Below are positions 43,923 through 51,493 of a stretch of 64,000 nt of DNA, in pieces (the first letter of the stretch is position 1; each line of letters opens with the position of its first letter). The stretch comes from Salegentibacter sp. Hel_I_6 (lineage in GTDB: Bacteria > Bacteroidota > Bacteroidia > Flavobacteriales > Flavobacteriaceae): positions 1,178,001-1,242,000 of the forward strand of contig NZ_JQNQ01000001.1 of NCBI RefSeq assembly GCF_000745315.1. The letters are read 5' to 3'. Both the position numbers and the translations under genes were made by a program. Under the pieces are notes generated by a model that worked only from the letters and a program-made list of their open reading frames with translations, ran no database searches and was not told the origin of the DNA.

Positions 43923-43930
43923 CAAATATA
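43923..43930 (-). promoter_or_regulatory. Possible -7 box for wza-wzc
   Basis: On the minus strand TATATTTG matches TAnnTTTG exactly, about 92 bp upstream of the wza ATG. No TTG lies at the preferred 17-23 bp spacing, so the call rests on the -7 element alone. Confidence 0.35.
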
Positions 43931-43996
43931 GTTTTTGTAGGCTAATAATAAAATTAAGTCGCAATTTTCCTTTTATTTTGCACAAAACTCAAGTCT

Positions 43997-45868
43997 GTGA
44001 ATTATTTAAGTGTAGAGAATATTGCCAAAGCCTATGGCGAACATGTATTATTCGAAGATATTTCTTTCGGAATTAATGAAGGCCAAAAAGTAGGCTTCAT
44101 TGCCAAAAATGGAACCGGGAAGACTTCCCTTCTTAATATCCTGGCCGGTTTCGATTCGCCAGATGCCGGCAAAGTGGTATATAGAAAAGATATTACTACG
44201 GCATTTCTTCCGCAGGAACCCAATTTAGACCCTAATTTAACGGTGGAAGAAACCATATTTTCTTCAGATAACGAGATCCTGAATATCATTAATCGTTACG
44301 AAAAAGCACTTATTAATCCCGATGATGCTGATGTTTATCAAAAAGCTTTTGAAGAAATGGATGCGGCCCAGGCCTGGGATTTTGAAACCCAATACAAACA
44401 GATTCTTTTTAAACTGAAGTTAGACGATCTTTCTAAAGAAGTGAAATACCTCTCTGGCGGACAGAAAAAGCGATTGGCGCTAACGGTAATGCTGCTGCAG
44501 AAACCAAATTTCATTATTATGGATGAGCCTACCAACCACCTGGATCTGGATATGATCGAGTGGCTGGAGGAATATTTCAAGAAGGAGAATTTCACCATTT
44601 TTATGGTCACTCACGATAGGTATTTTCTGGAACGGGTTTGTAATGAAATCGTTGAACTGGACCACGGCAATCTTTACACCTATAAAGGGAATTACGGCTA
44701 TTACCTGGATAAAAAGGATGCCCGTATGGCCCAGGAGGCTACCAATACCGAAAAAGCCAAACAGCTTTACAAAAAAGAACTGGATTGGATGCGCCGTCAA
44801 CCAAAAGCACGTACCACAAAATCTAAATCCAGGATAGACGATTTTCAGGATATCAAAGACCGGGCTCATAAGCGTCGCCAGGATCATGAAGTACAACTGG
44901 AATTAAATATGGAACGCCTGGGAAGTAAAATTGTAGAACTACATAATATCGGGAAATCGTTTGAGGACAAACAACTTCTGGAAAACTTCAGCTATAATTT
45001 TAAACGAGGCGAACGTATAGGAATAATTGGAAAAAACGGTACCGGAAAATCTACTTTTCTAAATATTCTTACCGGGGGAATAACGCCAGATTCCGGAAAA
45101 GTGGTCATTGGGGAAACCATAAAATTTGGCTACTACACCCAGGCGGGGATCAATATTAAACCCGGCCAGAAAGTTATTGAAGTAATTCGGGAGTTTGGCG
45201 ATTATATTCCTTTGAAAAAGGGACGTCAAATTTCGGCACAGCAGCTTCTGGAGCGATTTTTATTCGATCGTAAAAAACAATACGATTTTGTTGAAAAGCT
45301 AAGCGGTGGCGAGCGGAAAAGGCTTTACCTGTGTACCGTTCTTATTCAAAATCCCAATTTCCTGATCCTGGATGAGCCTACGAACGATCTTGATATTGTT
45401 ACGCTAAACGTGCTGGAAAGCTTTTTACTGGACTTCCCGGGTTGTTTGTTAGTGGTTTCTCACGACAGGTATTTTATGGATAAGATCGTAGATCATTTAT
45501 TCGTGTTTCAGGGAAATGCAGAAGTTCAGGATTTCCCGGGGAATTATACTGATTATCGAGCTTATGAAGATAGCGCTTCCGCAGAACCTAAACAGGAAAA
45601 CCAAACTACAACTCAGAAAGACAATAAAAAAGACTGGAAAAAAACCAGTTCGGGCAGTAAATTGAGTTACTCTGAACAAAAAGAATATGGAAAACTGGAA
45701 AAAGAAATTGCCAATCTGGAAAAGAAAAAAGAGAAACTTCAGCAGAAATTCTTAGAAGAACTGGATCCAGATGAAATTAAAGAAAACTCAATAAAACTCC
45801 AGGAAATAGATGACGCCATAGAAACCAAAACCGAACGCTGGTTTGAGCTGGGAGCGAAGATGGAGTAG
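43997..45868 (+). CDS. ABC-F family ATPase (Uup-like)
   Basis: ABC-F proteins act on ribosomes and lack membrane domains. The 623-aa protein has two ATPase domains. The first has Walker A AKNGTGKTS near residue 36, signature LSGGQKKRLAL and Walker B FIIMDEPTNHLD. The second has GKNGTGKST near 347, LSGGERKRLYL and FLILDEPTNDLD. An inter-domain linker with WMRRQPKARTTKSKSRIDDF and a C-terminal Lys/Glu-rich coiled coil (about 550-615) match Uup. The start is GTG. It diverges from wza. A role in translation or template-strand maintenance is family knowledge; which one applies here is unknown. Confidence 0.92.
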   Translation: MNYLSVENIAKAYGEHVLFEDISFGINEGQKVGFIAKNGTGKTSLLNILAGFDSPDAGKVVYRKDITTAFLPQEPNLDPNLTVEETIFSSDNEILNIINRYEKALINPDDADVYQKAFEEMDAAQAWDFETQYKQILFKLKLDDLSKEVKYLSGGQKKRLALTVMLLQKPNFIIMDEPTNHLDLDMIEWLEEYFKKENFTIFMVTHDRYFLERVCNEIVELDHGNLYTYKGNYGYYLDKKDARMAQEATNTEKAKQLYKKELDWMRRQPKARTTKSKSRIDDFQDIKDRAHKRRQDHEVQLELNMERLGSKIVELHNIGKSFEDKQLLENFSYNFKRGERIGIIGKNGTGKSTFLNILTGGITPDSGKVVIGETIKFGYYTQAGINIKPGQKVIEVIREFGDYIPLKKGRQISAQQLLERFLFDRKKQYDFVEKLSGGERKRLYLCTVLIQNPNFLILDEPTNDLDIVTLNVLESFLLDFPGCLLVVSHDRYFMDKIVDHLFVFQGNAEVQDFPGNYTDYRAYEDSASAEPKQENQTTTQKDNKKDWKKTSSGSKLSYSEQKEYGKLEKEIANLEKKKEKLQQKFLEELDPDEIKENSIKLQEIDDAIETKTERWFELGAKME

Positions 45869-45873
45869 TTTCA

Positions 45874-46023
45874 GTTGTGAGTTGTGAATTGTGAGTTGTG
45901 AGTTCTGAGTTCTGAGTTGTGAGTTGTGAGTTGTGAGTTGTGAGTTGTGAGTTGTGAGTTGTGAGTTGTGAGTTGTGAGTTGTGAGTTGTGAGTTGTGAG
46001 TTGTGAGTTGTGAGTTGTGAGTT
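45874..46023. repeat. Near-perfect heptanucleotide array, about 21 copies of GTTGTGA
   Basis: A tandem array of 7-bp units, mostly GTTGTGA with a few ATTGTGA and GTTCTGA variants near its left end, begins 5 bp after the ABC-F stop and ends 25 bp before the four-helix-bundle gene. The homogeneous right portion suggests recent expansion by slippage. Confidence 0.95.
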
Positions 46024-46047
46024 AAAATTAATTTTTAAATATAACAT

Positions 46048-46410
46048 ATGAAAAGTTACCGGAACTTAGATATTTACAATCTTTCTTTTGAATACGCACT
46101 TGAAGTTCACAAAGTCTCACTCAAACTTCCAAAATTTGAATTGTATGAACAGGGCAGTCAGATAAGAAGGTCCTCAAAAAGTATCAAAGACAACATCGTT
46201 GAAGGATATGGAAGAAGGGTTTACAAACAAGATTTTATAAAATTTTTGATATACTCACACGCTTCACTTTTAGAATGTTTGTCACAATTGGAAATGATTG
46301 ATGAGTTATATGAAATTGGAGAAATAAAAGCGTTAAGAGAAAAATATGATCTACTGGGCGGTAAAATTTATTCATTTATTCAATACGTAGAAAAGAACTG
46401 GAAATCCTGA
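46048..46410 (+). CDS. Four-helix-bundle protein (S23 / 23S rRNA intervening-sequence family)
   Basis: The 120-aa protein has the family features: KSYRNLDIYNLSFEYALEVH, LPKFELYEQGSQIRRSSKSI, NIVEGYGRRVYKQDFIKFLI and SHASLLECLSQLEMIDELYE, all helical. Members occur inside rRNA intervening sequences in some bacteria and elsewhere as free-standing genes of unknown function, with many copies in Bacteroidota. Here the gene is flanked on the left by the GTTGTGA array and on the right by an AAC-type array of opposite orientation. This placement suggests the gene and arrays form one unit. Confidence 0.88.
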   Translation: MKSYRNLDIYNLSFEYALEVHKVSLKLPKFELYEQGSQIRRSSKSIKDNIVEGYGRRVYKQDFIKFLIYSHASLLECLSQLEMIDELYEIGEIKALREKYDLLGGKIYSFIQYVEKNWKS

Positions 46411-46419
46411 TTTTACAAC

Positions 46420-46461
46420 CGGAAACTGAAAACCGAGAACCGAGAACTCATAACTGACAAC
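46420..46461. repeat. Heptanucleotide array of opposite orientation
   Basis: Units AACCGGA, AACTGAA, AACCGAG, AACCGAG, AACTCAT, AACTGAC follow in phase. The AAC core is the reverse complement of the GTT core upstream of the four-helix-bundle gene, so the two arrays are inverted around it. Confidence 0.75.
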
Positions 46462-46468
46462 AGCAGGC

Positions 46469-47266
46469 TTGCAACTAAAATCCTACATAAAATTCCTTCT
46501 AAAATCCCAAAATCAACACGGGCTGCATTCGCCTTTTGTTTACGAATTGGTAACGAATTGTTTTTATGATAGAAAGAGATATAAAGAATATAAGCTTCTA
46601 GCAAATTATAGAAAGCAGCTTTTAAAAAATAATAAAACTATTCACGTAACCGATTTTGGTGCTGGCAGTAGGGTTTTCACTTCTAGCAAGCGCACAATTT
46701 CGGCGGTTGCAAAAAATGTAGGGATTCCGAAGAAGAGAGCGAGGTTTTTATTCCGGTTGGTCAGTTATCTAAAATGTAAAAACATCCTCGAATTAGGCAC
46801 TTCCCTTGGAATTGGTACTGCTGCACTCGCTGCAAACAAAAAAAGCAAAGTTCTAAGTATAGAAGGTTGCCCCCAAACTGCCAATGTAGCCAGGAATCAG
46901 TTAGAGAAATTTGGTTTAAATAATGTGGAACTCAAAGTTGGCGAATTTGAAGAAATTCTTTCAAAATTCGTGGTATTTTCTAATAAAACCACAGGCAATA
47001 AACATCAAAAACAGTACGATTTAATTTACTTTGATGGCCACCATATTAAAGAAGCTACCTTAAAATATTTTCAAAAATTATTGCCCACCGTTCATAATAA
47101 TTCGGTTTTTGTTTTTGATGATATTCACTGGTCTGCTGGGATGGAGGAAGCCTGGGAAGAAATTAAAGCACACCCTCAAGTCCAGGTTACGATAGACACA
47201 TTTTTTCTCGGACTTGTATTTTTTAGAAAAGAACAGGCGAAACAGCATTTTACGATTAGGTTGTAA
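46469..47266 (+). CDS. Class I SAM-dependent methyltransferase (O-methyltransferase-like)
   Basis: The 265-aa protein has an N-terminal NQHGLHSPFVYELVTNCFYD stretch, typical of a Bacteroidota-specific methyltransferase group. It then has CKNILELGTSLGIGTAALAA near residue 111, KVLSIEGCPQTANVARNQLE, YDLIYFDGHHIKEATLKYFQ and NSVFVFDDIHWSAGMEEAW. The start is a TTG directly after the heptamer array; the nearest upstream alternative is a CTG inside the array, after an in-frame TAA. Array growth may have replaced the original 5' end. The substrate is unknown. Confidence 0.8.
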   Translation: MQLKSYIKFLLKSQNQHGLHSPFVYELVTNCFYDRKRYKEYKLLANYRKQLLKNNKTIHVTDFGAGSRVFTSSKRTISAVAKNVGIPKKRARFLFRLVSYLKCKNILELGTSLGIGTAALAANKKSKVLSIEGCPQTANVARNQLEKFGLNNVELKVGEFEEILSKFVVFSNKTTGNKHQKQYDLIYFDGHHIKEATLKYFQKLLPTVHNNSVFVFDDIHWSAGMEEAWEEIKAHPQVQVTIDTFFLGLVFFRKEQAKQHFTIRL

Positions 47267-47311
47267 CAAAAAGTGCAAAGCAGCGTCCTATAATCACAAA
47301 ATTAATTCTGC

Positions 47312-48010
47312 ATGAGCAAAGTCATTGAAATCAGACAAATTACCCGGGATTTTCCATTAGGAAATGAAATAGTAAAGGTTTTAAAAGGTATAGATCTAGA
47401 TATAAACCGCGGTGAATATGTTGCGATTATGGGACCATCGGGTTCGGGGAAATCTACTTTAATGAACTTATTGGGCTGCCTGGATACGCCAACTTCTGGA
47501 ACTTATATACTAAACGGAAAAGATGCAAGCCAAATGGGTGACGATGAACTTGCTGAAATTAGAAATAAAGAGATAGGCTTTGTTTTTCAAACTTTTAACC
47601 TGCTTCCAAGGACCACGGCTTTAGAAAATGTTGCTTTACCAATGATCTATGCTGGTTACAGCAAAACCGACCGTAAAAAACGTGCGGAAGAAGTGCTTAC
47701 GAATGTTGGATTAGGAGACCGAATGGACCATAAACCCAATCAACTTTCGGGAGGGCAACGCCAAAGAGTTGCTGTTGGTAGAGCCCTGGTTAACAAACCT
47801 TCCATAATTCTCGCCGATGAACCTACCGGAAACCTGGATTCAAAAACCTCGTTGGAAATCATGAATCTGTTTGATGAAATTCATGCTGCGGGAAATACAG
47901 TAATTTTAGTTACTCACGAAGAAGAAGTTGCTGAACACGCCCACCGGATAATTCGTTTACGTGATGGAATAATAGAAAGCGATGAACGAAAAGAGGTTTT
48001 TAGCAGCTAG
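47312..48010 (+). CDS. LolD/MacB-type ABC transporter ATPase
   Basis: The 232-aa ATPase has Walker A GPSGSGKST near residue 39, Q-loop FVFQTFNLLPRTTALENVAL, signature LSGGQRQRVAVGRAL, Walker B ILADEPTGNLD and switch VILVTHEEEVAEHAHRI. This group pairs with FtsX-like permeases for lipoprotein release or macrolide/peptide efflux. No permease is adjacent, so the partner must be encoded elsewhere. The stop codon overlaps that of the convergent PhnA gene within the palindrome CTAG. Confidence 0.9.
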   Translation: MSKVIEIRQITRDFPLGNEIVKVLKGIDLDINRGEYVAIMGPSGSGKSTLMNLLGCLDTPTSGTYILNGKDASQMGDDELAEIRNKEIGFVFQTFNLLPRTTALENVALPMIYAGYSKTDRKKRAEEVLTNVGLGDRMDHKPNQLSGGQRQRVAVGRALVNKPSIILADEPTGNLDSKTSLEIMNLFDEIHAAGNTVILVTHEEEVAEHAHRIIRLRDGIIESDERKEVFSS

Positions 48011-48591
48011 CTAAACTTTTTTACAAATTTGGTTAAGATCACGATTTGCTGGCCATCAACCTTGCCTTCAATTTGTTCTGCATTATCGTGTACTAGAGAA
48101 ACCCGGCGCACAGCAGTTCCGCGTTTAGCAGTTAAACTACTGCCTTTCACATTTAGATCTTTTGTAAGCACCACAGTGTCACCGGCTTCAATTACTGCGC
48201 CGTTACTATCTTTATGAATAACTTCTGCCGTAGTATTTTCTTCTGATGTTAACTGGGATTTAGCAAAAGCTTTTAGATCATCTTCCATATACATCATATC
48301 CAGTAAATCCTGTGGCCAGCCTTCAGCTTTAAGCCTGGTCAGCATTTGAAAAGCCGTTACCTGAACAGCAGGAACCGTGCTCCACATAGAATCGTTTAAA
48401 CAACGCCAGTGATTTACCTCAACTTTATCAAAATCTTCCAGCTGCTCGGTACAAACCTGGCAAGCCATAAAACTTCCATCGGTAACTTCACCCGGAAAAT
48501 TATCAAGGCTATAAACCTGCAAATTATCGGTAGCGCTGCAAAGTTCGCAGGTACTATCGCTGCGTTCCCTTAATTCCTTTTCTAAATTCAT
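48007..48591 (-). CDS. PhnA domain protein
   Basis: The 194-aa protein has an N-terminal zinc-ribbon-like part with two Cys pairs (TCELC near residue 15 and ACQVC near 44), a central region with LKAEGWPQDLLDMMYMEDDL, and the C-terminal PhnA domain (about 125-194: SNGAVIEAGDTVVLTKDLNV, KGSSLTAKRGTAVRRVSLV). Despite its name, the PhnA family has no established role in phosphonate use in most bacteria. It is convergent with the LolD-like gene. Confidence 0.85.
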   Translation of the reverse strand: MNLEKELRERSDSTCELCSATDNLQVYSLDNFPGEVTDGSFMACQVCTEQLEDFDKVEVNHWRCLNDSMWSTVPAVQVTAFQMLTRLKAEGWPQDLLDMMYMEDDLKAFAKSQLTSEENTTAEVIHKDSNGAVIEAGDTVVLTKDLNVKGSSLTAKRGTAVRRVSLVHDNAEQIEGKVDGQQIVILTKFVKKFS

Positions 48592-48622
48592 TCTTGATTT
48601 TTGGAGTCGCGAAGATAGGATA

Positions 48623-48925
48623 TTATTCTAAACGCTTTGATAACTTGTCTGGATTTTGACGGCTATCCCAAATAGTCAGTATTGAAATTTGATCTTTCTC
48701 TACTTCATAAATGAGAAAATAGTCCCTAACAACTTTGATTCTAACATTTACTTCATCAGTAGGCTTTCCAATCTCAGGATAGTTGAAAATGAGTTTTATG
48801 GCTTCTTTAAATAGTCTTGCCAGTTTTATACTATAATTCTTAGATTTATTCCTATCAGTCCACTACTTGAGGATTTCCATCCTATCATTCTGCGCTCTTT
48901 TAGACCAAATTATTCTCTTAGCCAT
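48623..48925 (-). pseudogene. RelE/ParE-type toxin interrupted by an amber codon
   Basis: From the ATG at 48923-48925, overlapping the antitoxin 3' end, the frame reads AKRIIWSKRAQNDRMEILK, then TAG at 48863-48865 (codon 21), then continues unbroken: WTDRNKSKNYSIKLARLFKE, RIKVVRDYFLIYEVEKDQIS and ILTIWDSRQNPDKL to TAA at 48623. This is a complete RelE/ParE toxin (100 codons) apart from the single stop, at a position where relatives carry an aromatic residue, usually Tyr. A single base change would explain it. The toxin is therefore probably inactivated recently. Confidence 0.82.
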
Positions 48926-49146
48926 TCATCTACCACTTTATCGGCTTGTTCATTGGTCAAGTAATCCCCTTTTATAATTTGTTCCCGAGCTTCTGCTATT
49001 GCAGAGTTTTGTACGTTACTTAATTTATAAGTTTCCTGGGATTTATTCTCCTGATTTAGATAGCTGTACAATTCCTCCAACAAATTTCTATTTTCGGACA
49101 AATTTATTTCTTCAATTAATTTTTTTCTAATTTCTACGGTATTCAT
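48910..49146 (-). CDS. Antitoxin partner of the interrupted RelE/ParE toxin
   Basis: The 78-aa protein is charged and mostly helical (VEIRKKLIEEINLSENRNLL, then DYLTNEQADKVVDEWLRE). The final segment NEQADKVVDEWL is typical of Bacteroidota addiction-module antitoxins. It overlaps the toxin start by 16 bp, the usual gene order for relBE/parDE pairs. It is still intact although the toxin carries a stop codon. Confidence 0.75.
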   Translation of the reverse strand: MNTVEIRKKLIEEINLSENRNLLEELYSYLNQENKSQETYKLSNVQNSAIAEAREQIIKGDYLTNEQADKVVDEWLRE

Positions 49147-49322
49147 AGTGCTGATATTTATTAGAAAGAGAAGAAATTCCGGTTAAATCAAACTTTGTTT
49201 TTATATCAATCCTTTAAATTCAATTTAGCTTTTTCGGCAACTATACTGGTTTACGCAAATAATATTTTCCATAAAAAATCCAGTAACCAAACCAACATTA
49301 CGAAAAAATTTTAATTCTATGT

Positions 49323-49355
49323 TTGTAGAATTAAATATTTATTCTACATTTGTAG
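49323..49355 (+). promoter_or_regulatory. blaI promoter with overlapping BlaI-type operator
   Basis: TTG at 49323-49325 and TACATTTG at 49345-49352 are separated by 19 bp, an exact match to the Bacteroidota promoter TTG-N19-TAnnTTTG. The -7 box lies inside the perfect dyad CTACATTTGTAG (49344-49355), which fits the TACA-NN-TGTA operator type of BlaI/MecI repressors. Half-sites TTGTAGAA occur at 49323 and again near 49371. Autorepression by the downstream BlaI is therefore likely. Confidence 0.7.
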
Positions 49356-49378
49356 AGAACAATCTAAACTTGTAGAAA

Positions 49379-49744
49379 ATGAGTCTTTCAAAATCTGAAG
49401 AACAATTAATGCAAATACTCTGGAAACAGGAAAGGGCTTTTATGAAAGACCTTATAGAAGCCTACCCGGAACCTAAACCCGCACCTACAACTATTGCCAC
49501 TCTTTTAAAAAGAATGCAGGACAAAAATTTTGTAGACTATAAACAATATGGCCGTTCCCGGGAATATTTTCCACTGGTAAAAAAGAAAGATTACTTCTCT
49601 AAACAGTTTAATGGAATTATCAAAAATTTTTTCAATGACTCTGCTTCTCAGTTTGCTTCATTTTTTACAAGGGAGACCAATTTAACTAAAGAAGAATTGG
49701 AGGATTTAAAGAAGTTAATAGATAACGAAATAAAAAATAAGTAG
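49379..49744 (+). CDS. BlaI/MecI family transcriptional repressor
   Basis: The 121-aa winged-helix repressor begins SLSKSEEQLMQILWKQERAF, with the recognition region PAPTTIATLLKRMQDKNFVD and wing YKQYGRSREYFPLV. The C-terminal half is the dimerisation and cleavage region. It sits 2 bp before an M56 peptidase gene, the standard sensor/repressor pair, and downstream of a matching operator. No beta-lactamase gene is nearby, so the regulon is probably envelope-related or autoregulatory only. Confidence 0.92.
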   Translation: MSLSKSEEQLMQILWKQERAFMKDLIEAYPEPKPAPTTIATLLKRMQDKNFVDYKQYGRSREYFPLVKKKDYFSKQFNGIIKNFFNDSASQFASFFTRETNLTKEELEDLKKLIDNEIKNK

Positions 49745-49746
49745 TT

Positions 49747-51258
49747 ATGGAATGGTATATTTTAAAATCTGTAACGATCCTGGCTACTTTACTTCTTTTT
49801 TACAAGTTGCTTCTTGAGAAAGAGGATATGCATACGTTCAAGCGTTTTTATTTACTTTTTTCGGTAATAGCATCTATTGGAATTCCGCTTATTACCATTA
49901 CTACCTATATTGAACCTGCTTCTCAAAATTTTAGTCCTACCATGCTTCAATCTTCCGAGGAAATCTCAATAGCAGAAGATCAATCTTTTATGGATTATCT
50001 GCCGTTCATTCTTTGGAGCATCTATGCATTGGGAGTGACTTTCTTCAGCATAAAATTTATAAGAAATCTAAGGGAATTATTGGTAAAGATTAGTATAAAT
50101 CCAAAGGTAAAAAAGGAAGGATTCACGCGAATATTACTGCAAGAGGAAATTGATCCACATACTTTTTTGAATTATATCTTTCTAAACAAAAAGAAGTATG
50201 AGCAAAAACAAATCCCAAAGGAAGTAATTATTCACGAAGAAGCACACGCTAACCAAAGACAAAGTTTGGATATTCTTTTCGTGGAATTTCTGCAGATTAT
50301 TTTCTGGATAAATCCGCTAATATTTTTCTTAAAAGATTTTATCAAACTCAACCACGAGTTCCTGGCCGACCGCGAGGTACTTAAAAAAGGAATCCAAAAA
50401 ACCGAATATCAAACTACATTATTATCATTTTCATCGGGACATTTACATAGTGATTTTGTGAATCCCATCAATTATTCATCAATCAAAAAACGTTTTACAG
50501 TTATGAAAACACAAACATCAAAAAGAACCATCTGGGTACGGAGTTTATTAATCCTGCCTCTCGTCTCACTTTTATTCTTCAGTTTCAGTAATAGAGAACT
50601 AGTAGAAAAAGATATTAGTTCTTTTCAGGCTGAATCTTCAAATTCCAAGACTTTAGCGCTTGAAGTTAACGAGAGCGGAAAAGTCTTTTTCCAAAAGAAT
50701 CAAACAGAGATGAGCGAATTACAAAAATTGATTGATACTGAAAGTTATTCCTCTTATCATGTTGAAGTACCTGAAAATTCTTCACCGGCCATTATAAAAA
50801 ACTTAATTCAATTGATGGTAGACAATGAACTGAAAGGAAGTGTATCTAGCTGCATTTCTAAGAAAACTCAACAGGACAAAGCCACACCTGAGATGATTTC
50901 AGAGTATAATAAAATCATCAGGAATTTAAATGAGACTGGAATGATCAAGCAAAAAGATCTAAACCGGATTAAAAGAATATTAGGTGTAATGACCGCCGAG
51001 CAAAAGAAAAATGCTGTGCAATCAAAATATGACATTATTCCTTCTCCACCACCAGCTCCTGAAACTCCCCCTACTCCGCCGGCTCCACCAAGTTTTGAAA
51101 AACTATTAGCAGATGATGCAATCTTTTATTATAAAGGAAAAACTATTGAGCCGCAAAAAGCACGTGAATTGGTTGAAGACCAGAAAAAGGTAAATGTTCA
51201 AATTACTTATAACAACCAGGAAAAACCAATTGTGAGTTTAACCGATAAAGCGAATTAA
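49747..51258 (+). CDS. M56 family (BlaR1-like) membrane metallopeptidase
   Basis: The 503-aa protein has N-terminal membrane helices (residues 1-20, 35-52, 83-103), a zinc site HEEAH near residue 161 with downstream LNHEFLADREVL, and another helix near 266-282. The periplasmic C-terminal region ends in a Pro-rich stretch (SPPPAPETPPTPPAPP) and a short folded tail with no penicillin-binding domain. It would be activated by an envelope signal and lead to cleavage of the BlaI repressor. The Pro-rich segment may span peptidoglycan, as in TonB-like proteins. Confidence 0.88.
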   Translation: MEWYILKSVTILATLLLFYKLLLEKEDMHTFKRFYLLFSVIASIGIPLITITTYIEPASQNFSPTMLQSSEEISIAEDQSFMDYLPFILWSIYALGVTFFSIKFIRNLRELLVKISINPKVKKEGFTRILLQEEIDPHTFLNYIFLNKKKYEQKQIPKEVIIHEEAHANQRQSLDILFVEFLQIIFWINPLIFFLKDFIKLNHEFLADREVLKKGIQKTEYQTTLLSFSSGHLHSDFVNPINYSSIKKRFTVMKTQTSKRTIWVRSLLILPLVSLLFFSFSNRELVEKDISSFQAESSNSKTLALEVNESGKVFFQKNQTEMSELQKLIDTESYSSYHVEVPENSSPAIIKNLIQLMVDNELKGSVSSCISKKTQQDKATPEMISEYNKIIRNLNETGMIKQKDLNRIKRILGVMTAEQKKNAVQSKYDIIPSPPPAPETPPTPPAPPSFEKLLADDAIFYYKGKTIEPQKARELVEDQKKVNVQITYNNQEKPIVSLTDKAN

Positions 51259-51278
51259 TAAGTATCATAAAAAATTAA

Positions 51279-51312
51279 AAAGCCCTCTTCGGTATTCGTA
51301 CTGAAGAGGCTT
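51279..51312 (+). terminator. Intrinsic terminator after the BlaI/M56 pair
   Basis: The stem AGCCCTCTTC / GAAGAGGCTT with a loop of about 10 nt starts 22 bp after the M56 stop codon. It is preceded by an A-run and followed by TTAATGATTT, a weak T-rich tail. Confidence 0.65.
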
Positions 51313-51493
51313 AATGATTTAATCTTGTAATATAATTTCTCCTTTCTATTTCAAGTAAAACCATTAATCCCTTCATAAAAAACCGGAAAAAAAATAGTAC
51401 ATCACTGTTTACCCCCTTTTTTCGAATAAACTTTTTCATCAATTATTTTTAGAGAATTCACATCTTTAAAGCCTGGCTTTACGTAGATAAAGT

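Noticed and set aside
44032..44896. Minus-strand open frames inside the ABC-F gene
   Set aside because: They are antisense to conserved ATPase motifs and have no recognisable protein features.
45874..46023. CRISPR array
   Set aside because: The repeat unit is 7 bp with no spacers; no cas genes are present.
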